NCBI RefSeq assembly: GCF_004571075.1
Contig: NZ_SPQP01000037.1
Coordinates: 1-37,283, forward strand
Direction: 5' to 3'
Source: Blastococcus sp. TF02A-35
GTDB taxonomy: Bacteria > Actinomycetota > Actinomycetes > Mycobacteriales > Geodermatophilaceae
DNA: 37,283 nucleotides
Shown in pieces: positions 1 through 8,811 of the stretch (position 1 is the stretch's first letter; each line of letters starts with the position of its first letter). The translations under genes and the position numbers were made by a program. The notes beneath the pieces were generated by a model that worked only from the letters and a program-made list of their open reading frames with translations, ran no database searches and was not told the DNA's origin.

Positions 1-210
1 GATCTGCAGCCCGCGCCCGAGCCGGCACCCCGGCCGGCCCCGAGCGTGCCGCTGCCGCAGGTGCCCCTCCCGCCGCCCCCACCGCTGCCGAGCGCACCGC
101 TCCCTCCGCCGCCCGGGCCGGTCGCCGACCTCGTCGAGGGGGTCACCTGCAACGTGGTCGGGAACCTGCTCCCCGACCTCCCCGGACTGCCGGCCTGCCC
201 GCCGCGGTGA
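1..210 (+). CDS. C-terminal tail of a proline-rich protein (partial)
   Basis: The frame is open from the first base and ends at a TGA at 208-210, giving the last 69 residues of a longer protein. About the first 40 residues are a Pro/Ala/Leu linker with repeated PLPPPPP-like runs. The final 25 residues are less biased and carry two cysteines (in VTCNVVGN and LPACPP). Pro-rich stretches of this kind are common in exported actinobacterial proteins, and the two cysteines could form a disulfide outside the cell, but no signal peptide or domain is in the window. No function can be given. It ends 12 bases before the convergent stop of nrtR. Confidence 0.55.
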   Translation, partial: DLQPAPEPAPRPAPSVPLPQVPLPPPPPLPSAPLPPPPGPVADLVEGVTCNVVGNLLPDLPGLPACPPR

Positions 211-222
211 CGGACGGCGTCG

Positions 223-936
223 TCAGCGGGGCGACGGCGGCCGGAGGACGGCGAACGGGTCGGTGACCTCCAGCCCCGTGGTCACGAACCGGTAGAGGGT
301 GGCGGGGCGGCCGCCGGCGCGTCCGGAGGCCGCCATCTCCCCCGTCGGCTCCAGCACGCCCCGGCGCAGCAGGACCCGCTGCAGGTTCGTCGACGTGACC
401 TCGTAGCCGAGCGCGGCCACGTAGATCTCGCGGAGCTCGGCGATGGTGAACGTCGGCGGCGCGAGGGCGAAGGCGACGTTCGTGTAGGAGAGCTTCGCCC
501 GCAGCCGCTCGAGGCCCGACGCCACGATCGAGCCGTGGTCGAACGCCGTGGCGGGCAGCGCGTCGACCGGGTGCCAGGCGGTGTCCCCGGGCAGGACGGG
601 GTCGACGTCGGAGGGGATGAGCCCGAGGTAGGCGGTGGCCACCGTGCGGCTGCGCGGGTCGCGGTGCGGGTCGCTGCGGGTCTCCAGCTGCTCGAGGTGC
701 GCCAGCTGGGCGACCTCGACCTTGGACGCCAGCTGCCGGCCCACCGAGGCGCCGAGCGTCTCCTCCGGCAGCAGCGGGCCGCCGGGCAGCGCCCAGGAAC
801 CGGCGAACGGCTCCCCGGCGCGTCGCCACAGCATCACGTGCAGCCGCGCGGCCCTGACCTGCAGCACCACCGCCAGGGCCTGGTGGGGGAAGGCAGGCCG
901 TTCCGGCGAGGACCACACGGATGTCACGGATCCCAT
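223..936 (-). CDS. nrtR: NrtR-type Nudix-related transcriptional regulator of NAD synthesis
   Basis: A 237-residue protein. Residues about 18-150 are a Nudix fold and about 155-235 a winged-helix DNA-binding region (FTIAELREIYVAALG, then a basic GRAGGRPATLYRF segment). The Nudix box is present in outline (GGPLLPEETLGASVGRQLASK), but the catalytic REUxEE segment reads RQLASK, so metal-dependent hydrolysis is probably lost. This is the pattern of NrtR repressors, which bind ADP-ribose or NAD-related ligands instead of only hydrolysing them. It is divergent from nadABC with a 59-bp gap, the classic NrtR context. The ATG at 936 has no clear ribosome site, and GTG starts a few codons in are possible. 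An ordinary Nudix hydrolase is the alternative, but box decay plus the C-terminal winged helix argue against it. Confidence 0.85.
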   Translation of the reverse strand: MGSVTSVWSSPERPAFPHQALAVVLQVRAARLHVMLWRRAGEPFAGSWALPGGPLLPEETLGASVGRQLASKVEVAQLAHLEQLETRSDPHRDPRSRTVATAYLGLIPSDVDPVLPGDTAWHPVDALPATAFDHGSIVASGLERLRAKLSYTNVAFALAPPTFTIAELREIYVAALGYEVTSTNLQRVLLRRGVLEPTGEMAASGRAGGRPATLYRFVTTGLEVTDPFAVLRPPSPR

Positions 937-954
937 GCTAGGTTTCCGGGCATA

Positions 955-979
955 GGTTTTCGCCTCACAGTTCGAAACC
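955..979. promoter_or_regulatory. Candidate NrtR operator between nrtR and nadA
   Basis: In the 59-bp divergent gap there is an imperfect inverted repeat, GGTTTTCG at 955-962 and CGAAACC at 973-979, with a 10-nt centre. A further direct copy of the left arm (GGTTTCCG) lies at 941-948. NrtR sites are roughly 21-bp palindromes placed in nad promoters, so the location fits. I cannot match it to a specific published consensus, so the assignment is inferred from position. Confidence 0.4.
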
Positions 980-995
980 CACTCCTCCGGAGGTC

Positions 996-2012
996 ATGGT
1001 GACCGCAACGCTCCCCGCCCCCACCGCCGCGCAGTGGACCCCGGAGCAGTGGCAGGACTGGCGCGACGAGGTCCGCCGCCTCGCCGCCGAGCGCGACGCC
1101 GTCGTCCTGGCGCACAACTACCAGGCCGCGCAGATCCAGGACGTCGCCCACCACGTCGGCGACTCCCTCGCCCTCTCGCGCATCGCCGCGTCGAGCGACG
1201 CCTCCACGATCGTCTTCGCCGGCGTCCACTTCATGGCCGAGACGGCGAAGATCCTCAGCCCCGAGAAGACCGTCCTGGTGCCCGACGCCGCGGCCGGCTG
1301 CTCGCTCGCCGACACGATCACCGCCGACCAGCTCCGCGCGTGGAAGGCCGAGCACCCCGGCGCCGCCGTCGTCTCCTACGTGAACACCACCGCCGAGGTG
1401 AAGGCCGAGACCGACATCTGCTGCACCTCCTCCAACGCCGTCGAGGTCGTGGACTCGATCCCGGCCGACCGCGAGGTGCTCTTCCTCCCCGACCAGTTCC
1501 TCGGCGCGCACGTCCAGCGGGTGACCGGCCGGAAGAACATGCGCATCTGGATGGGCGAGTGCCACGTGCACGCCGGCATCTCCCCCACCGACCTGCGGCA
1601 CAGCATCGAGGACGCCCCCGACGCCGAGGTGCTCGTGCACCCAGAGTGCGGCTGCGCCACCAGCGCGCTGTGGATGGTCGGCCAGGGCGACCTGCCCGAG
1701 GACCGCGTGCACGTCCTCTCCACCGGGGCGATGCTCGACCAGGCGAGGCGCACGACGGCCAAGCGCGTGCTGGTCGCCACCGAGATCGGCATGCTGCACC
1801 AGCTGCGCCAGGCCAACCCGGCGGCGGTCTTCGAGCCGGTCAACCCGCGCGCCGAGTGCCCCTACATGAAGAAGTCGACCCCGGAGAGGCTCCTGCGCGC
1901 CCTGCGCGAGGGCCGCGACGAGGTCACGGTCGACCCGGAGGTCGCCGCCCGCGCCCGCTCGGCCGTGGAGGCGATGATCGCCCTCGGCACCCCGTCGCTG
2001 GTCGGCGAGTGA
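996..2012 (+). CDS. nadA: Quinolinate synthase NadA
   Basis: A 338-residue cytoplasmic enzyme that condenses iminoaspartate with dihydroxyacetone phosphate to quinolinate, using a [4Fe-4S] cluster. The three expected cluster cysteines are visible: C102 in AAGCSLAD, C189 in MGECHVHAG and C288 in RAECPYMK. Other family blocks are VVLAHNYQ near the N-terminus, HPECGC near 216-220 and STGAML near 242. The ATG at 996 is preceded by a strong ribosome site, GGAGG at 989-993. It is first in a tightly packed nadA-nadB-nadC operon: its stop overlaps the nadB start as GTGA. Likely regulated by the divergent nrtR product. Confidence 0.97.
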   Translation: MVTATLPAPTAAQWTPEQWQDWRDEVRRLAAERDAVVLAHNYQAAQIQDVAHHVGDSLALSRIAASSDASTIVFAGVHFMAETAKILSPEKTVLVPDAAAGCSLADTITADQLRAWKAEHPGAAVVSYVNTTAEVKAETDICCTSSNAVEVVDSIPADREVLFLPDQFLGAHVQRVTGRKNMRIWMGECHVHAGISPTDLRHSIEDAPDAEVLVHPECGCATSALWMVGQGDLPEDRVHVLSTGAMLDQARRTTAKRVLVATEIGMLHQLRQANPAAVFEPVNPRAECPYMKKSTPERLLRALREGRDEVTVDPEVAARARSAVEAMIALGTPSLVGE

Positions 2013-3706
2013 CCGTGGGGCCCCGTCGCTCCGCGCCGGTCGCCCCCGCCGTCGTCACCGCGCTGCCGCTGCCCGCCGCACGCTGGGAGCGCAGCACCGA
2101 GGTGGTCGTCGTCGGCAGCGGGGCCGCCGGGCTGATGACTGCGCTGGCCCTCGCCGAGGCCGGGCGGGCGGTCACCGTCATCACCAAGGGCGCGCTCGGC
2201 GACGGCAGCACCCGCTGGGCCCAGGGCGGCCTGGCGGCCGTGCTCGGTCCGGACGACGACGTCGCCCTGCACCTGCGCGACACGCTCGTCGCCGGCGCCG
2301 GGCTGTGCGACGAGGCGGCCGTGACCGCGCTGGTCACCGAGGCGCCGGCCGCGATCGCGCAGCTGCAGGCCCTCGGCGCGCGGCTCGACCTCGCGCCCGA
2401 CGGCCGCCCGGCCCTGACCCGCGAGGGCGGTCACAGCCGCGACCGCATCGTGCACGCCGGCGGCGACGCCAGCGGGGCCGAGGTCACCCGCACGCTGGTC
2501 GAGGCGCTGGCCGCGGCCGGCGTCGAGGTCCTGGAGCGCACCGTCGCGCTCGACGCGCTGCGCACCGCGCGCGGCACCGTCGTCGGTCTCCGGGTGGCGA
2601 GGGTCGCCGACGACGGCGCGCTCACCGACGCGGGGGACCTCCGCGCGCACGCCGTCGTCCTGGCCACCGGCGGGTACGGCCAGGCCTACGCCGCGGCCAC
2701 CAGCCCGGCCGGGGCCACCGGCGACGGGCTGGCGCTCGCCCTGCGGGCCGGCGCCGAGGTCGCCGACGTGGAGATGGTGCAGTTCCACCCGACCGTCCTC
2801 TGGCAGGGCCCGGGAGCGGCCGGCCAGCAGGTGCTGGTCAGCGAGGCGGTGCGCGGGGAGGGCGCCGTCCTGGTCGACGGCGAGGGCCGCCGCATCATGG
2901 CCGGCGCCCACCCGCTGGCCGACCTCGCGCCGCGCGACGTCGTCTCCGCGACCATCGCCGCGCACCTGACCCAGACCGGAGAGGACCACGTCCTCCTCGA
3001 CGCGACGGGGCTGGGCGCGGACTTCCTCGCCCGCCGCTTCCCCGGGATCGTGGCCGCCTGCCGGGAGGCGGGCTTCGACCTGGCCACCCAGCCGGTGCCG
3101 GTCGCCCCGGGCGCCCACTACACCTGCGGCGGGGTGCTGGCCGACCTCGACGGCCGCACCGGCGTTCCCGGCCTGTACGCCGTCGGGGAGGTCGCCTGCA
3201 CCGGCGTGCACGGGGCCAACCGGCTCGCGTCCAACTCGATCACCGAGGGGCTGGTCGCCGCCCGGCGGTGCGCCGCGCTCCTGGACGCCGAGCTGCCCGC
3301 CGGCGCCCCTGCCCCCGCACGCCCGGACCCGGTGACGGGCACCGGCGCGATGGACCCGGGCGCCCGGGCGGCGGTCGGCGTCGCGACTAGCCGCGGGGCG
3401 GGCGTCGTCCGCACGGCCGAGGGGCTGACCGCGCTGACCGGCGTGCTCGCCGCCGCTCCCCGGCTCGAGGGACCGCTGACCGCGGCCGCCGTCGAGGCGA
3501 CCGCGGTGCACACCGTGGCCACCCTCCTGGCCGCCGGCGCGCTCGCCCGGCCGGAGAGCCGCGGCTGCCACCGCCGCAGCGACGCCCCCGGCACCCGCGC
3601 CGAGTGGCAGGTGCGGCTCGCGCACCGGGTCGACGGCTCCGGCCACCTGCACACCCGCACCGTGCCGCTGCACGCGCCGGGCACCGAGACCCAGGGAGTG
3701 GCATGA
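2009..3706 (+). CDS. nadB: L-aspartate oxidase NadB
   Basis: A 565-residue FAD enzyme that oxidises L-aspartate to iminoaspartate, the substrate of NadA. The N-terminal dinucleotide fold has GSGAAG at residues 36-41, followed by the family blocks [57 protein letters not shown] and [18 protein letters not shown]. These match the succinate dehydrogenase/aspartate oxidase superfamily, and the [12 protein letters not shown] segment is typical of NadB. The start is the GTG at 2009 overlapping the nadA stop by four bases (GTGA), a sign of coupled translation. The same frame stays open far upstream inside nadA, but that part is low-complexity Arg/Pro shadow. The C-terminal helical domain (residues about 440-565) is complete. 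Confidence 0.96.
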   Translation: MTVGPRRSAPVAPAVVTALPLPAARWERSTEVVVVGSGAAGLMTALALAEAGRAVTVITKGALGDGSTRWAQGGLAAVLGPDDDVALHLRDTLVAGAGLCDEAAVTALVTEAPAAIAQLQALGARLDLAPDGRPALTREGGHSRDRIVHAGGDASGAEVTRTLVEALAAAGVEVLERTVALDALRTARGTVVGLRVARVADDGALTDAGDLRAHAVVLATGGYGQAYAAATSPAGATGDGLALALRAGAEVADVEMVQFHPTVLWQGPGAAGQQVLVSEAVRGEGAVLVDGEGRRIMAGAHPLADLAPRDVVSATIAAHLTQTGEDHVLLDATGLGADFLARRFPGIVAACREAGFDLATQPVPVAPGAHYTCGGVLADLDGRTGVPGLYAVGEVACTGVHGANRLASNSITEGLVAARRCAALLDAELPAGAPAPARPDPVTGTGAMDPGARAAVGVATSRGAGVVRTAEGLTALTGVLAAAPRLEGPLTAAAVEATAVHTVATLLAAGALARPESRGCHRRSDAPGTRAEWQVRLAHRVDGSGHLHTRTVPLHAPGTETQGVA

Positions 3707-4599
3707 CCGAGTGGTTCCCGCTGCGCACCGAGCTGGCCGACGTCCTCCGCGAGGGCGGGCTGGACCCCGGCACGGTCGAGCAGGTGGTGCGCCGCGCGCT
3801 GGACGAGGACCTGGCGCTGGGGCCCGACGTCACGACGATCGCCACCGTGCCGGCCGACGCCCGCGCCACCGGCGAGATCGTGCCCCGCTCGCCCGGGGTG
3901 CTCGCCGGAGTGCCGGTCGCCGCGGCGGTGTTCGAGATCGTGGGCGGGAGCGACGTCGAGGTGACGCTGCACGCCGCCGACGGCATGGCCGCACGTCCGC
4001 GGACCCCCGTCCTCGGCGTCACCGGCCCGACCCGGTCGCTGCTGACGGCGGAGCGGACCGCGCTGAACCTGGTCAGCCACCTGTCCGGCGTCGCCACGCT
4101 GACCCGGCAGTGGGTGGACGCCGTCACCGGCACCTCCGCCGCGGTCCGCGACACCCGCAAGACCATCCCGGGGCTGCGGGTGATGGAGAAGTACGCGGTC
4201 CGCTGCGGCGGCGGCGTGAACCACCGGATGGCGCTGGGCGACGCCGCGCTGGTCAAGGACAACCACGTCGCGGCCGCCGGCGGGATCACCGCCGCGGTGG
4301 AGGCGGTGCGGGCGCACGCGCCGACCATCGCGCTGGAGGTCGAGTGCGACACGCTCGACCAGGTGCGCGAGGCGGTCGCGGCCGGCGTCGAGCTGGTGCT
4401 GCTGGACAACTTCTCGCTGCCGGACACCCGCGCCGCGGTCGACCTGGTCCGCGGCACCGGCGTCCGGCTGGAGGCCAGCGGCGGGCTGACCCTCGAGCGG
4501 GCGGCGGAGGTCGCGGCCACCGGCGTCGACTACCTCGCCGTCGGCGCCCTCACCCACAGCGCCCCGGTGCTGGACCTGGGCTTCGACCTCCGCGGCTGA
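3703..4599 (+). CDS. nadC: Quinolinate phosphoribosyltransferase (decarboxylating) NadC
   Basis: A 298-residue enzyme that converts quinolinate and PRPP to nicotinate mononucleotide, completing de novo NaMN synthesis. Visible family blocks include ALDEDLALGPDVTT near the N-terminus, AERTALNLVSHLSGVAT, the substrate-binding DTRKTIPGLRVMEKYAVRCGGG, LVKDNH, LEVECDTLDQ, LLDNF and a C-terminal EASGGLTLE and VDYLAVGALTHS. The length is normal for the family. The start ATG at 3703 overlaps the nadB stop (ATGA), so all three nad genes are translationally coupled. It is the last gene of the operon, with the next gene convergent and ending 6 bp away; no convincing terminator is seen between them. Confidence 0.96.
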   Translation: MTEWFPLRTELADVLREGGLDPGTVEQVVRRALDEDLALGPDVTTIATVPADARATGEIVPRSPGVLAGVPVAAAVFEIVGGSDVEVTLHAADGMAARPRTPVLGVTGPTRSLLTAERTALNLVSHLSGVATLTRQWVDAVTGTSAAVRDTRKTIPGLRVMEKYAVRCGGGVNHRMALGDAALVKDNHVAAAGGITAAVEAVRAHAPTIALEVECDTLDQVREAVAAGVELVLLDNFSLPDTRAAVDLVRGTGVRLEASGGLTLERAAEVAATGVDYLAVGALTHSAPVLDLGFDLRG

Positions 4600-4605
4600 C
4601 CGCGG

Positions 4606-5643
4606 TCAGCCGCGCCGGTCGGGGTGCACCCAGCCGATGGCCGGCGCCACGTACCGGACGACGTTCTCCATCAGCCGGGCGTTGTACTCGACGCCGAGCA
4701 TGTTCGGCACCGTGATGAGCAGGGTGTCGGCCTCGCGGACCGCCGCGTCCTTGGACAGCTGCTCGGCCAGCACGTCGGGCTCGGCGGTGTAGCTCTTGCC
4801 GAAGCGGGCCCGGACGCCCTCCAGCAGGCCGACCTGGTCGGAGCTGGAGCGCTCGTCGCCGAAGTACTGCCGGTCGAGGTCGCTGACCAGCGGGACGACG
4901 CTGCGGCTCACCGACACCCGGGGCTCGCGCGCGTGGCCGGCGTCGGCCCACGCGGCGCGGAAGCGGGCGATCTGCTCGGCCTGCAGCTCGTCGAAGGGGA
5001 CGCCGGTGTCCTCGCTGAGCAGCGTGGAGCTCATCAGGTTCATCCCCTGCTGGGCGGTCCACTCGCCCGTGGCGAAGGTGCCCGACCCCCACCAGATGCG
5101 CTCGGCCAGCCCCGGCGACTGCGGCTGGACCGCCAGCTTGCCGGGCATGCCGCCGGTCATCCGCGGGTCGGCGTCTGCGACGGGGCCGCCGGAGATGGCG
5201 GACAGGAACAGCGCGGTCTTCTGGCGGGCGAGGTCGGCGTCGGTCGCGCCCGGGCCGGGCACGTAGCCGAAGGCCTCCGAGCCGCGCAGCGCCGTCTCCG
5301 GTGACCCCCGGCTCACCCCGAGCTGCAGCCGGCCGTTGCTGATCAGGTCGGCCGCCGCGGCCTCCTCGGCCATGTACAGCGGGTTCTCGTAGCGCATGTC
5401 GATGACGCCGGTGCCGAGCTCGATGCGCGACGTGCGGGCGGCCATCGCCGACAGCAGCGGGAAGGGCGAGGCGAGCTGCCGCGCGAAGTGGTGCACCCGC
5501 ACGTAGGCGCCGTCGAAGCCGAGCTCCTCCGCGGCGACCGCCAGCTCGATGCTCTGCACCAGCGCGTCCCGCCCGGTGCGCACCTGCGACCCGGGGATGG
5601 GCTGCCAGTGCCCGAAGGACAGGAACCCGATCCGCTTCTCCAC
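4606..5643 (-). CDS. Luciferase-like (LLM class) flavin-dependent oxidoreductase
   Basis: A 345-residue protein of the bacterial luciferase/F420-dependent monooxygenase superfamily. Residues 4-45 form the first beta-alpha unit (RIGFLSFGHWQPI, then ELAVAAEELGFDGAYVRVHHF). ASPFPLLSAMAARTSRIELGTGV and a YENPLYMAEEAAAADLISNGRLQLGVSRG block are characteristic of the (beta/alpha)8 fold. The cofactor could be FMNH2 or F420; fbiC in this window shows that the cell can make F420, but the sequence does not decide. I chose the GTG at 5643, which has a ribosome site (GAGGGAA) about 6 nt upstream and starts just before the conserved first strand; the frame extends upstream without recognisable sequence. 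Substrate unknown. It converges on nadC. Confidence 0.85.
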   Translation of the reverse strand: MEKRIGFLSFGHWQPIPGSQVRTGRDALVQSIELAVAAEELGFDGAYVRVHHFARQLASPFPLLSAMAARTSRIELGTGVIDMRYENPLYMAEEAAAADLISNGRLQLGVSRGSPETALRGSEAFGYVPGPGATDADLARQKTALFLSAISGGPVADADPRMTGGMPGKLAVQPQSPGLAERIWWGSGTFATGEWTAQQGMNLMSSTLLSEDTGVPFDELQAEQIARFRAAWADAGHAREPRVSVSRSVVPLVSDLDRQYFGDERSSSDQVGLLEGVRARFGKSYTAEPDVLAEQLSKDAAVREADTLLITVPNMLGVEYNARLMENVVRYVAPAIGWVHPDRRG

Positions 5644-5717
5644 TGCACTTCCCTCTCGTCGTCCTGCCCTGACCAGCACCGGGGACCGCTGCGGGATTCC
5701 CGGCTCGGGTGTCATGC

Positions 5718-5774
5718 CGAACCACACGAACTCGTGGTGATCAGCGGCCGATGGCCCCGAGTTCGTGCGGTTCG
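5718..5774. repeat. Long imperfect inverted repeat (17-bp arms) in a divergent gap
   Basis: CGAACCACACGAACTCG at 5718-5734 is matched on the other strand by CGAGTTCGTGCGGTTCG at 5758-5774, with one mismatch in 17. The 23-nt loop contains a smaller GGCC-GAT-GGCC hairpin. The element lies about 75 bp upstream of the LLM oxidoreductase start and about 105 bp upstream of the GGDEF-EAL gene start, so it could be an operator for both, a cruciform, or a dispersed palindromic repeat. The rest of the 237-bp gap shows nothing else I can name. Confidence 0.7.
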
Positions 5775-5880
5775 TGGCGGCAGCCGCCGATCCCACTGGT
5801 GGGCCCCGGACGGCCACTTGACCAGGACGCCGGCCGCTGTTGGCAGATGATGATGAGACGACCACCGCAGATAACACGCT

Positions 5881-7887
5881 GTGACGGCACGATCACGACT
5901 CTCCGTCCCCCGGTTCCGTCACTTTTCGATGACGATGGGTGACGCTGTGCCGGTGAGCCTTCCCGCATCCGAGATGCCCCGCTCCCCGGGCACGCCTGGC
6001 GGCACCGCCGGGCAGCGCTTGCGGGCCATCGACACGCTGCTCGCCGACCGGGGCCAGCTGTTCCAGGCGCTCTTCCTGGCCGCCCCGATCGCCAAGGCCC
6101 TCGTCGACCTCGACGGGCACGTGCTGGTGGCCAACCCCCGGATGTGCGCCCTGACCGGCCGCACCCCCGAGAGCCTCTCCGGCCGCCACATCGACCTCCT
6201 CGCCCATCCGGACGACCCGCCGGTGGGCGACCTCGGCCTCGAGCCCGCCCCCGGCGAGCCGGCCCTGGACCCCAACCTCCTGCTGGACGGCGAGCGCCGG
6301 CTGCGCCGCTCCGACGGCAGCGAGCTGTGGGTCGTCCAGTCCCACGAGGTCGTGCGCCAGAACAACGGGACGCCGCAGTTCGTCGTCCTCTCGATGGTCG
6401 ACGTCACCGACCGCCGCCGTGCGGAGGAGGACGCCGTCCGCCGCGCCTACACCGACCCGCTGACCGGCCTGCCCAACCGCCGCGCGCTCACCGACCGGCT
6501 GCGCCACGCCGTCGCGCTGTCCCGCCGCCGGGGGCTGCAGGTCGGCCTGGTGCACCTCAACATCGACCGGTTCCAGGCGGTCAACGAGGCCATGGGCCAC
6601 GAGGCCGGCGACCTGCTGCTCAGCCAGTTCGCCGACCGGCTCCGCTGGAGCACCCGCGTGGAGGACACCGCCGTCCGCCTGGGCGCCGACGAGTTCCTCG
6701 TGGTCGCCGAGGACGTCGAGGACCTCGACGGCCTGCGCGCGCTCGCCGACCGGCTGCTCAGCGTCCTGGACGAGCCGTTCGTGGTGCACGACCGGGAGCT
6801 GACCCTCTCGGCGAGCGTCGGGCTCACCCTCGGCTCCGACATGACCCCCGACGACCTGCTGCGGCAGGCGCACAGCGCGCTGGTCCGCGCCAAGGCCGAC
6901 GGACAGCGGGCCCGCATCGAGGTGCACGAGGGCGCGCTGACCCGCGACGAGGTCGACGCCCTCCAGCTGGAGACCGACCTGCGGCACGCGCTGGACAACG
7001 ACGAGCTGCGCCTCTTCTACCAGCCGATCGTGCACCTGGCCGACGAGACGCTGCTCGGCTACGAGGCGCTCATCCGCTGGCAGCACCCCACCCGCGGGCT
7101 GCTGCCCCCGGGCGCCTTCCTCGAGGCCGCGGAGAACAACCGCCTCACCTCGAAGCTCGGCGCGTGGGTGCTCCGCCGCGCCTGCCTCGACGCGGTCACC
7201 TGGCCCGAGGACCTCCGGGTGCACGTGAACATCTCCGCCCGGCACCTCGCCGAGGAGGGCTTCAGCGAGCTCGTCGCCGCCGCCCTCGAGGAGTCCGGCC
7301 TCCCGCCGCACCGGCTGGAGCTGGAGATCACCGAGTCGACGGCGCTGTTCGCCGCCGAGGCCACGCTGCACGCGGTCGCCGTTGTCACCGACGCCGGCGT
7401 GACCCTGGCCCTCGACGACTTCGGCACCGGCTACTCGGCCATCACCGCCCTGCACCGGCTGCCGATCCACACCGTGAAGATCGACCGCTCGTTCGTCGCC
7501 GACGTCGTCACCGAGCCCTCGACCGCCGCGCTCGTGCACGGCCTGCTCCAGCTCGGCCGCGGCATGGGCCTGCAGGTCATCGCCGAGGGCATCGAGGACC
7601 TCGAACAGGCCGACTGGCTGCTGCGGCACGGCTGCGCCATGGCCCAGGGCTACGCCTTCGGCCGCCCGGCGCCGCTGCCCAGCCCGGCGGAGGTGCTCAT
7701 GAGCGAGGCCACCCAGGCCCCGGTCGAGGACGTCGCCGGCCCGCTGCTGCCCGAGCCGCCGGCCCCGCCGGTCGAGCTGCCCCGGCCGCGCATCCCGTCG
7801 ACGCCCGAGGCGCACGACCTGCACGACACCGGGTCGTTCGCCGCGCGCAGCCTCTTCGACGAGCTCGCCGACCCCGACGACGACTGA
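5881..7887 (+). CDS. PAS-GGDEF-EAL cyclic-di-GMP signalling protein
   Basis: A 668-residue cytoplasmic protein (no membrane segment seen). Residues about 58-180 are a PAS sensor domain, 185-345 a GGDEF diguanylate cyclase domain and 360-620 an EAL phosphodiesterase domain; the last 50 are a Pro-rich tail. The cyclase signature reads GADEF (268-272) with the inhibitory RxxD motif (RVED, 259-262) five residues before it. The EAL domain looks complete: YEALIRW, VNIS, LEITES, DDFGTGYS, VKIDRSF, AEGIE and QGY. So c-di-GMP hydrolysis is likely, while synthesis is plausible but less certain because of the glycine-to-alanine change. The GTG at 5881 may be near-leaderless behind GATAAC at 5870; the ATG at 5929 is the alternative start. 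Confidence 0.92.
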   Translation: MTARSRLSVPRFRHFSMTMGDAVPVSLPASEMPRSPGTPGGTAGQRLRAIDTLLADRGQLFQALFLAAPIAKALVDLDGHVLVANPRMCALTGRTPESLSGRHIDLLAHPDDPPVGDLGLEPAPGEPALDPNLLLDGERRLRRSDGSELWVVQSHEVVRQNNGTPQFVVLSMVDVTDRRRAEEDAVRRAYTDPLTGLPNRRALTDRLRHAVALSRRRGLQVGLVHLNIDRFQAVNEAMGHEAGDLLLSQFADRLRWSTRVEDTAVRLGADEFLVVAEDVEDLDGLRALADRLLSVLDEPFVVHDRELTLSASVGLTLGSDMTPDDLLRQAHSALVRAKADGQRARIEVHEGALTRDEVDALQLETDLRHALDNDELRLFYQPIVHLADETLLGYEALIRWQHPTRGLLPPGAFLEAAENNRLTSKLGAWVLRRACLDAVTWPEDLRVHVNISARHLAEEGFSELVAAALEESGLPPHRLELEITESTALFAAEATLHAVAVVTDAGVTLALDDFGTGYSAITALHRLPIHTVKIDRSFVADVVTEPSTAALVHGLLQLGRGMGLQVIAEGIEDLEQADWLLRHGCAMAQGYAFGRPAPLPSPAEVLMSEATQAPVEDVAGPLLPEPPAPPVELPRPRIPSTPEAHDLHDTGSFAARSLFDELADPDDD

Positions 7888-7891
7888 GGGA

Positions 7892-7939
7892 CCCCCTCCT
7901 CCCCAGCCCTCGCACCTGGGGCCGGACCCCTGGAGGGGG
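7892..7939. terminator. Nested hairpin between convergent genes
   Basis: CCCCCTCC at 7892-7899 pairs with GGAGGGGG at 7932-7939. Inside it CCCCAG (7901-7906) pairs with CTGGGG (7916-7921). It fills the 60-bp space between the stops of the GGDEF-EAL gene and the SGNH hydrolase gene, where a two-way terminator would be expected. There is no T-tract, which is common in actinobacteria. Confidence 0.45.
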
Positions 7940-7947
7940 CCGTTCCA

Positions 7948-8754
7948 TCACGTCACCTTGGGCAGTGCCAGCGGGACCGGGCGCTTGGGCTGCCGGCCGT
8001 CCCCGGAGGAGCGGCCGCGCAGCCGCCGCCCGACCCACGGCGCGACGAAGCCCCGCACCCATGCGGCCTCCTCGGCGACCGCCGCCCGGAAGGCCCGCGG
8101 CTTCTGCGGCGGCAGCGGGGTGCGCCAGTCCTCGCCGTCGGCACCGGGCAGGCCCAGCGCCGCCGCGGCGGCCAGCGCCATCCGGCGGTGCCCCTCGTCG
8201 GTCATGTGGATGCGGTCGGTGTCCCAGAGCCGGAAGTCCTGCACCCACTGCGCCCCCCACTGGTCCAGCACGACCGCGCCGGTCCGGTCGGCGACCGACC
8301 AGATGTTGGCGTTGAAGACCGCGATCTTGCCCCGCACCCGGCGAAGGATCGGGGTGTTTCGGGTGTCGACGCTGGTGGCCAGCAGCACGTCGGCGCCGGC
8401 CTCGCGGAAGCGGACGACCGCCGCCTCCAGCCCGGCGGCGAGCTCGTCGGGGTCGGAGCCGGGGCGCATCAGGTCGTTGCCACCGGCGACCAGGCTCACC
8501 AGGTCGGGGCGGGCGTCCAGCGCGACCTGCACCTGCTCGTCGACGACCTGGCGCAGCAGCCGGCCCCGGATGGCGAGGTTGGCGTACTCCACGTCGTCGT
8601 CCGTGGCCGCGGCCAGGTGCTCGGCGAGCCGGTCGGCCCAGCCGCGGTACTCACCCGGGCGCGCCGGGTCGGGGTCGCTCAGCCCCTCGGTGAAGGAGTC
8701 GCCGAGAGCGATGTAGCGGCGCCAGGGGGACGGTGCGGGGAGGTCGGACGGCAC
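7948..8754 (-). CDS. SGNH/GDSL-family hydrolase
   Basis: A 268-residue esterase or lipase-like protein. The four SGNH blocks are visible: GDSFTEG (block I, with the nucleophile Ser) near residue 18, a Gly in block II (NLAIRGRLL), GGNDLMRPG (block III, Asn) near 91, and DRIHMTDEGH (block V, Asp and His) near 178-187. There is no signal peptide, since the protein starts MPSDLPAPSPWRRYIALGDS, so it probably acts in the cytoplasm. The 60-residue basic, Pro/Arg-rich C-terminal tail is outside the core fold. Substrate cannot be deduced. It lies 57 bp downstream of the flavoprotein gene on the same strand and may be co-transcribed with it. Confidence 0.88.
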   Translation of the reverse strand: MPSDLPAPSPWRRYIALGDSFTEGLSDPDPARPGEYRGWADRLAEHLAAATDDDVEYANLAIRGRLLRQVVDEQVQVALDARPDLVSLVAGGNDLMRPGSDPDELAAGLEAAVVRFREAGADVLLATSVDTRNTPILRRVRGKIAVFNANIWSVADRTGAVVLDQWGAQWVQDFRLWDTDRIHMTDEGHRRMALAAAAALGLPGADGEDWRTPLPPQKPRAFRAAVAEEAAWVRGFVAPWVGRRLRGRSSGDGRQPKRPVPLALPKVT

Positions 8755-8811
8755 CGGTCCACTCCAGCACGACGGCTCCGGCGCCCGCCCGCGCCCCCGG
8801 CGTGAGCCGGC

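Noticed and set aside
1034-2008. Upstream extension of nadB through all of nadA, as if a large fusion
   Set aside because: The extra part is Arg/Pro/Gly shadow of nadA. The true NadB N-terminus begins at the GTG at 2009 just before the FAD strand.
2305-3390. Arg/Pro/Gly-rich frame on the plus strand inside nadB
   Set aside because: Low-complexity out-of-frame shadow of nadB without any domain.
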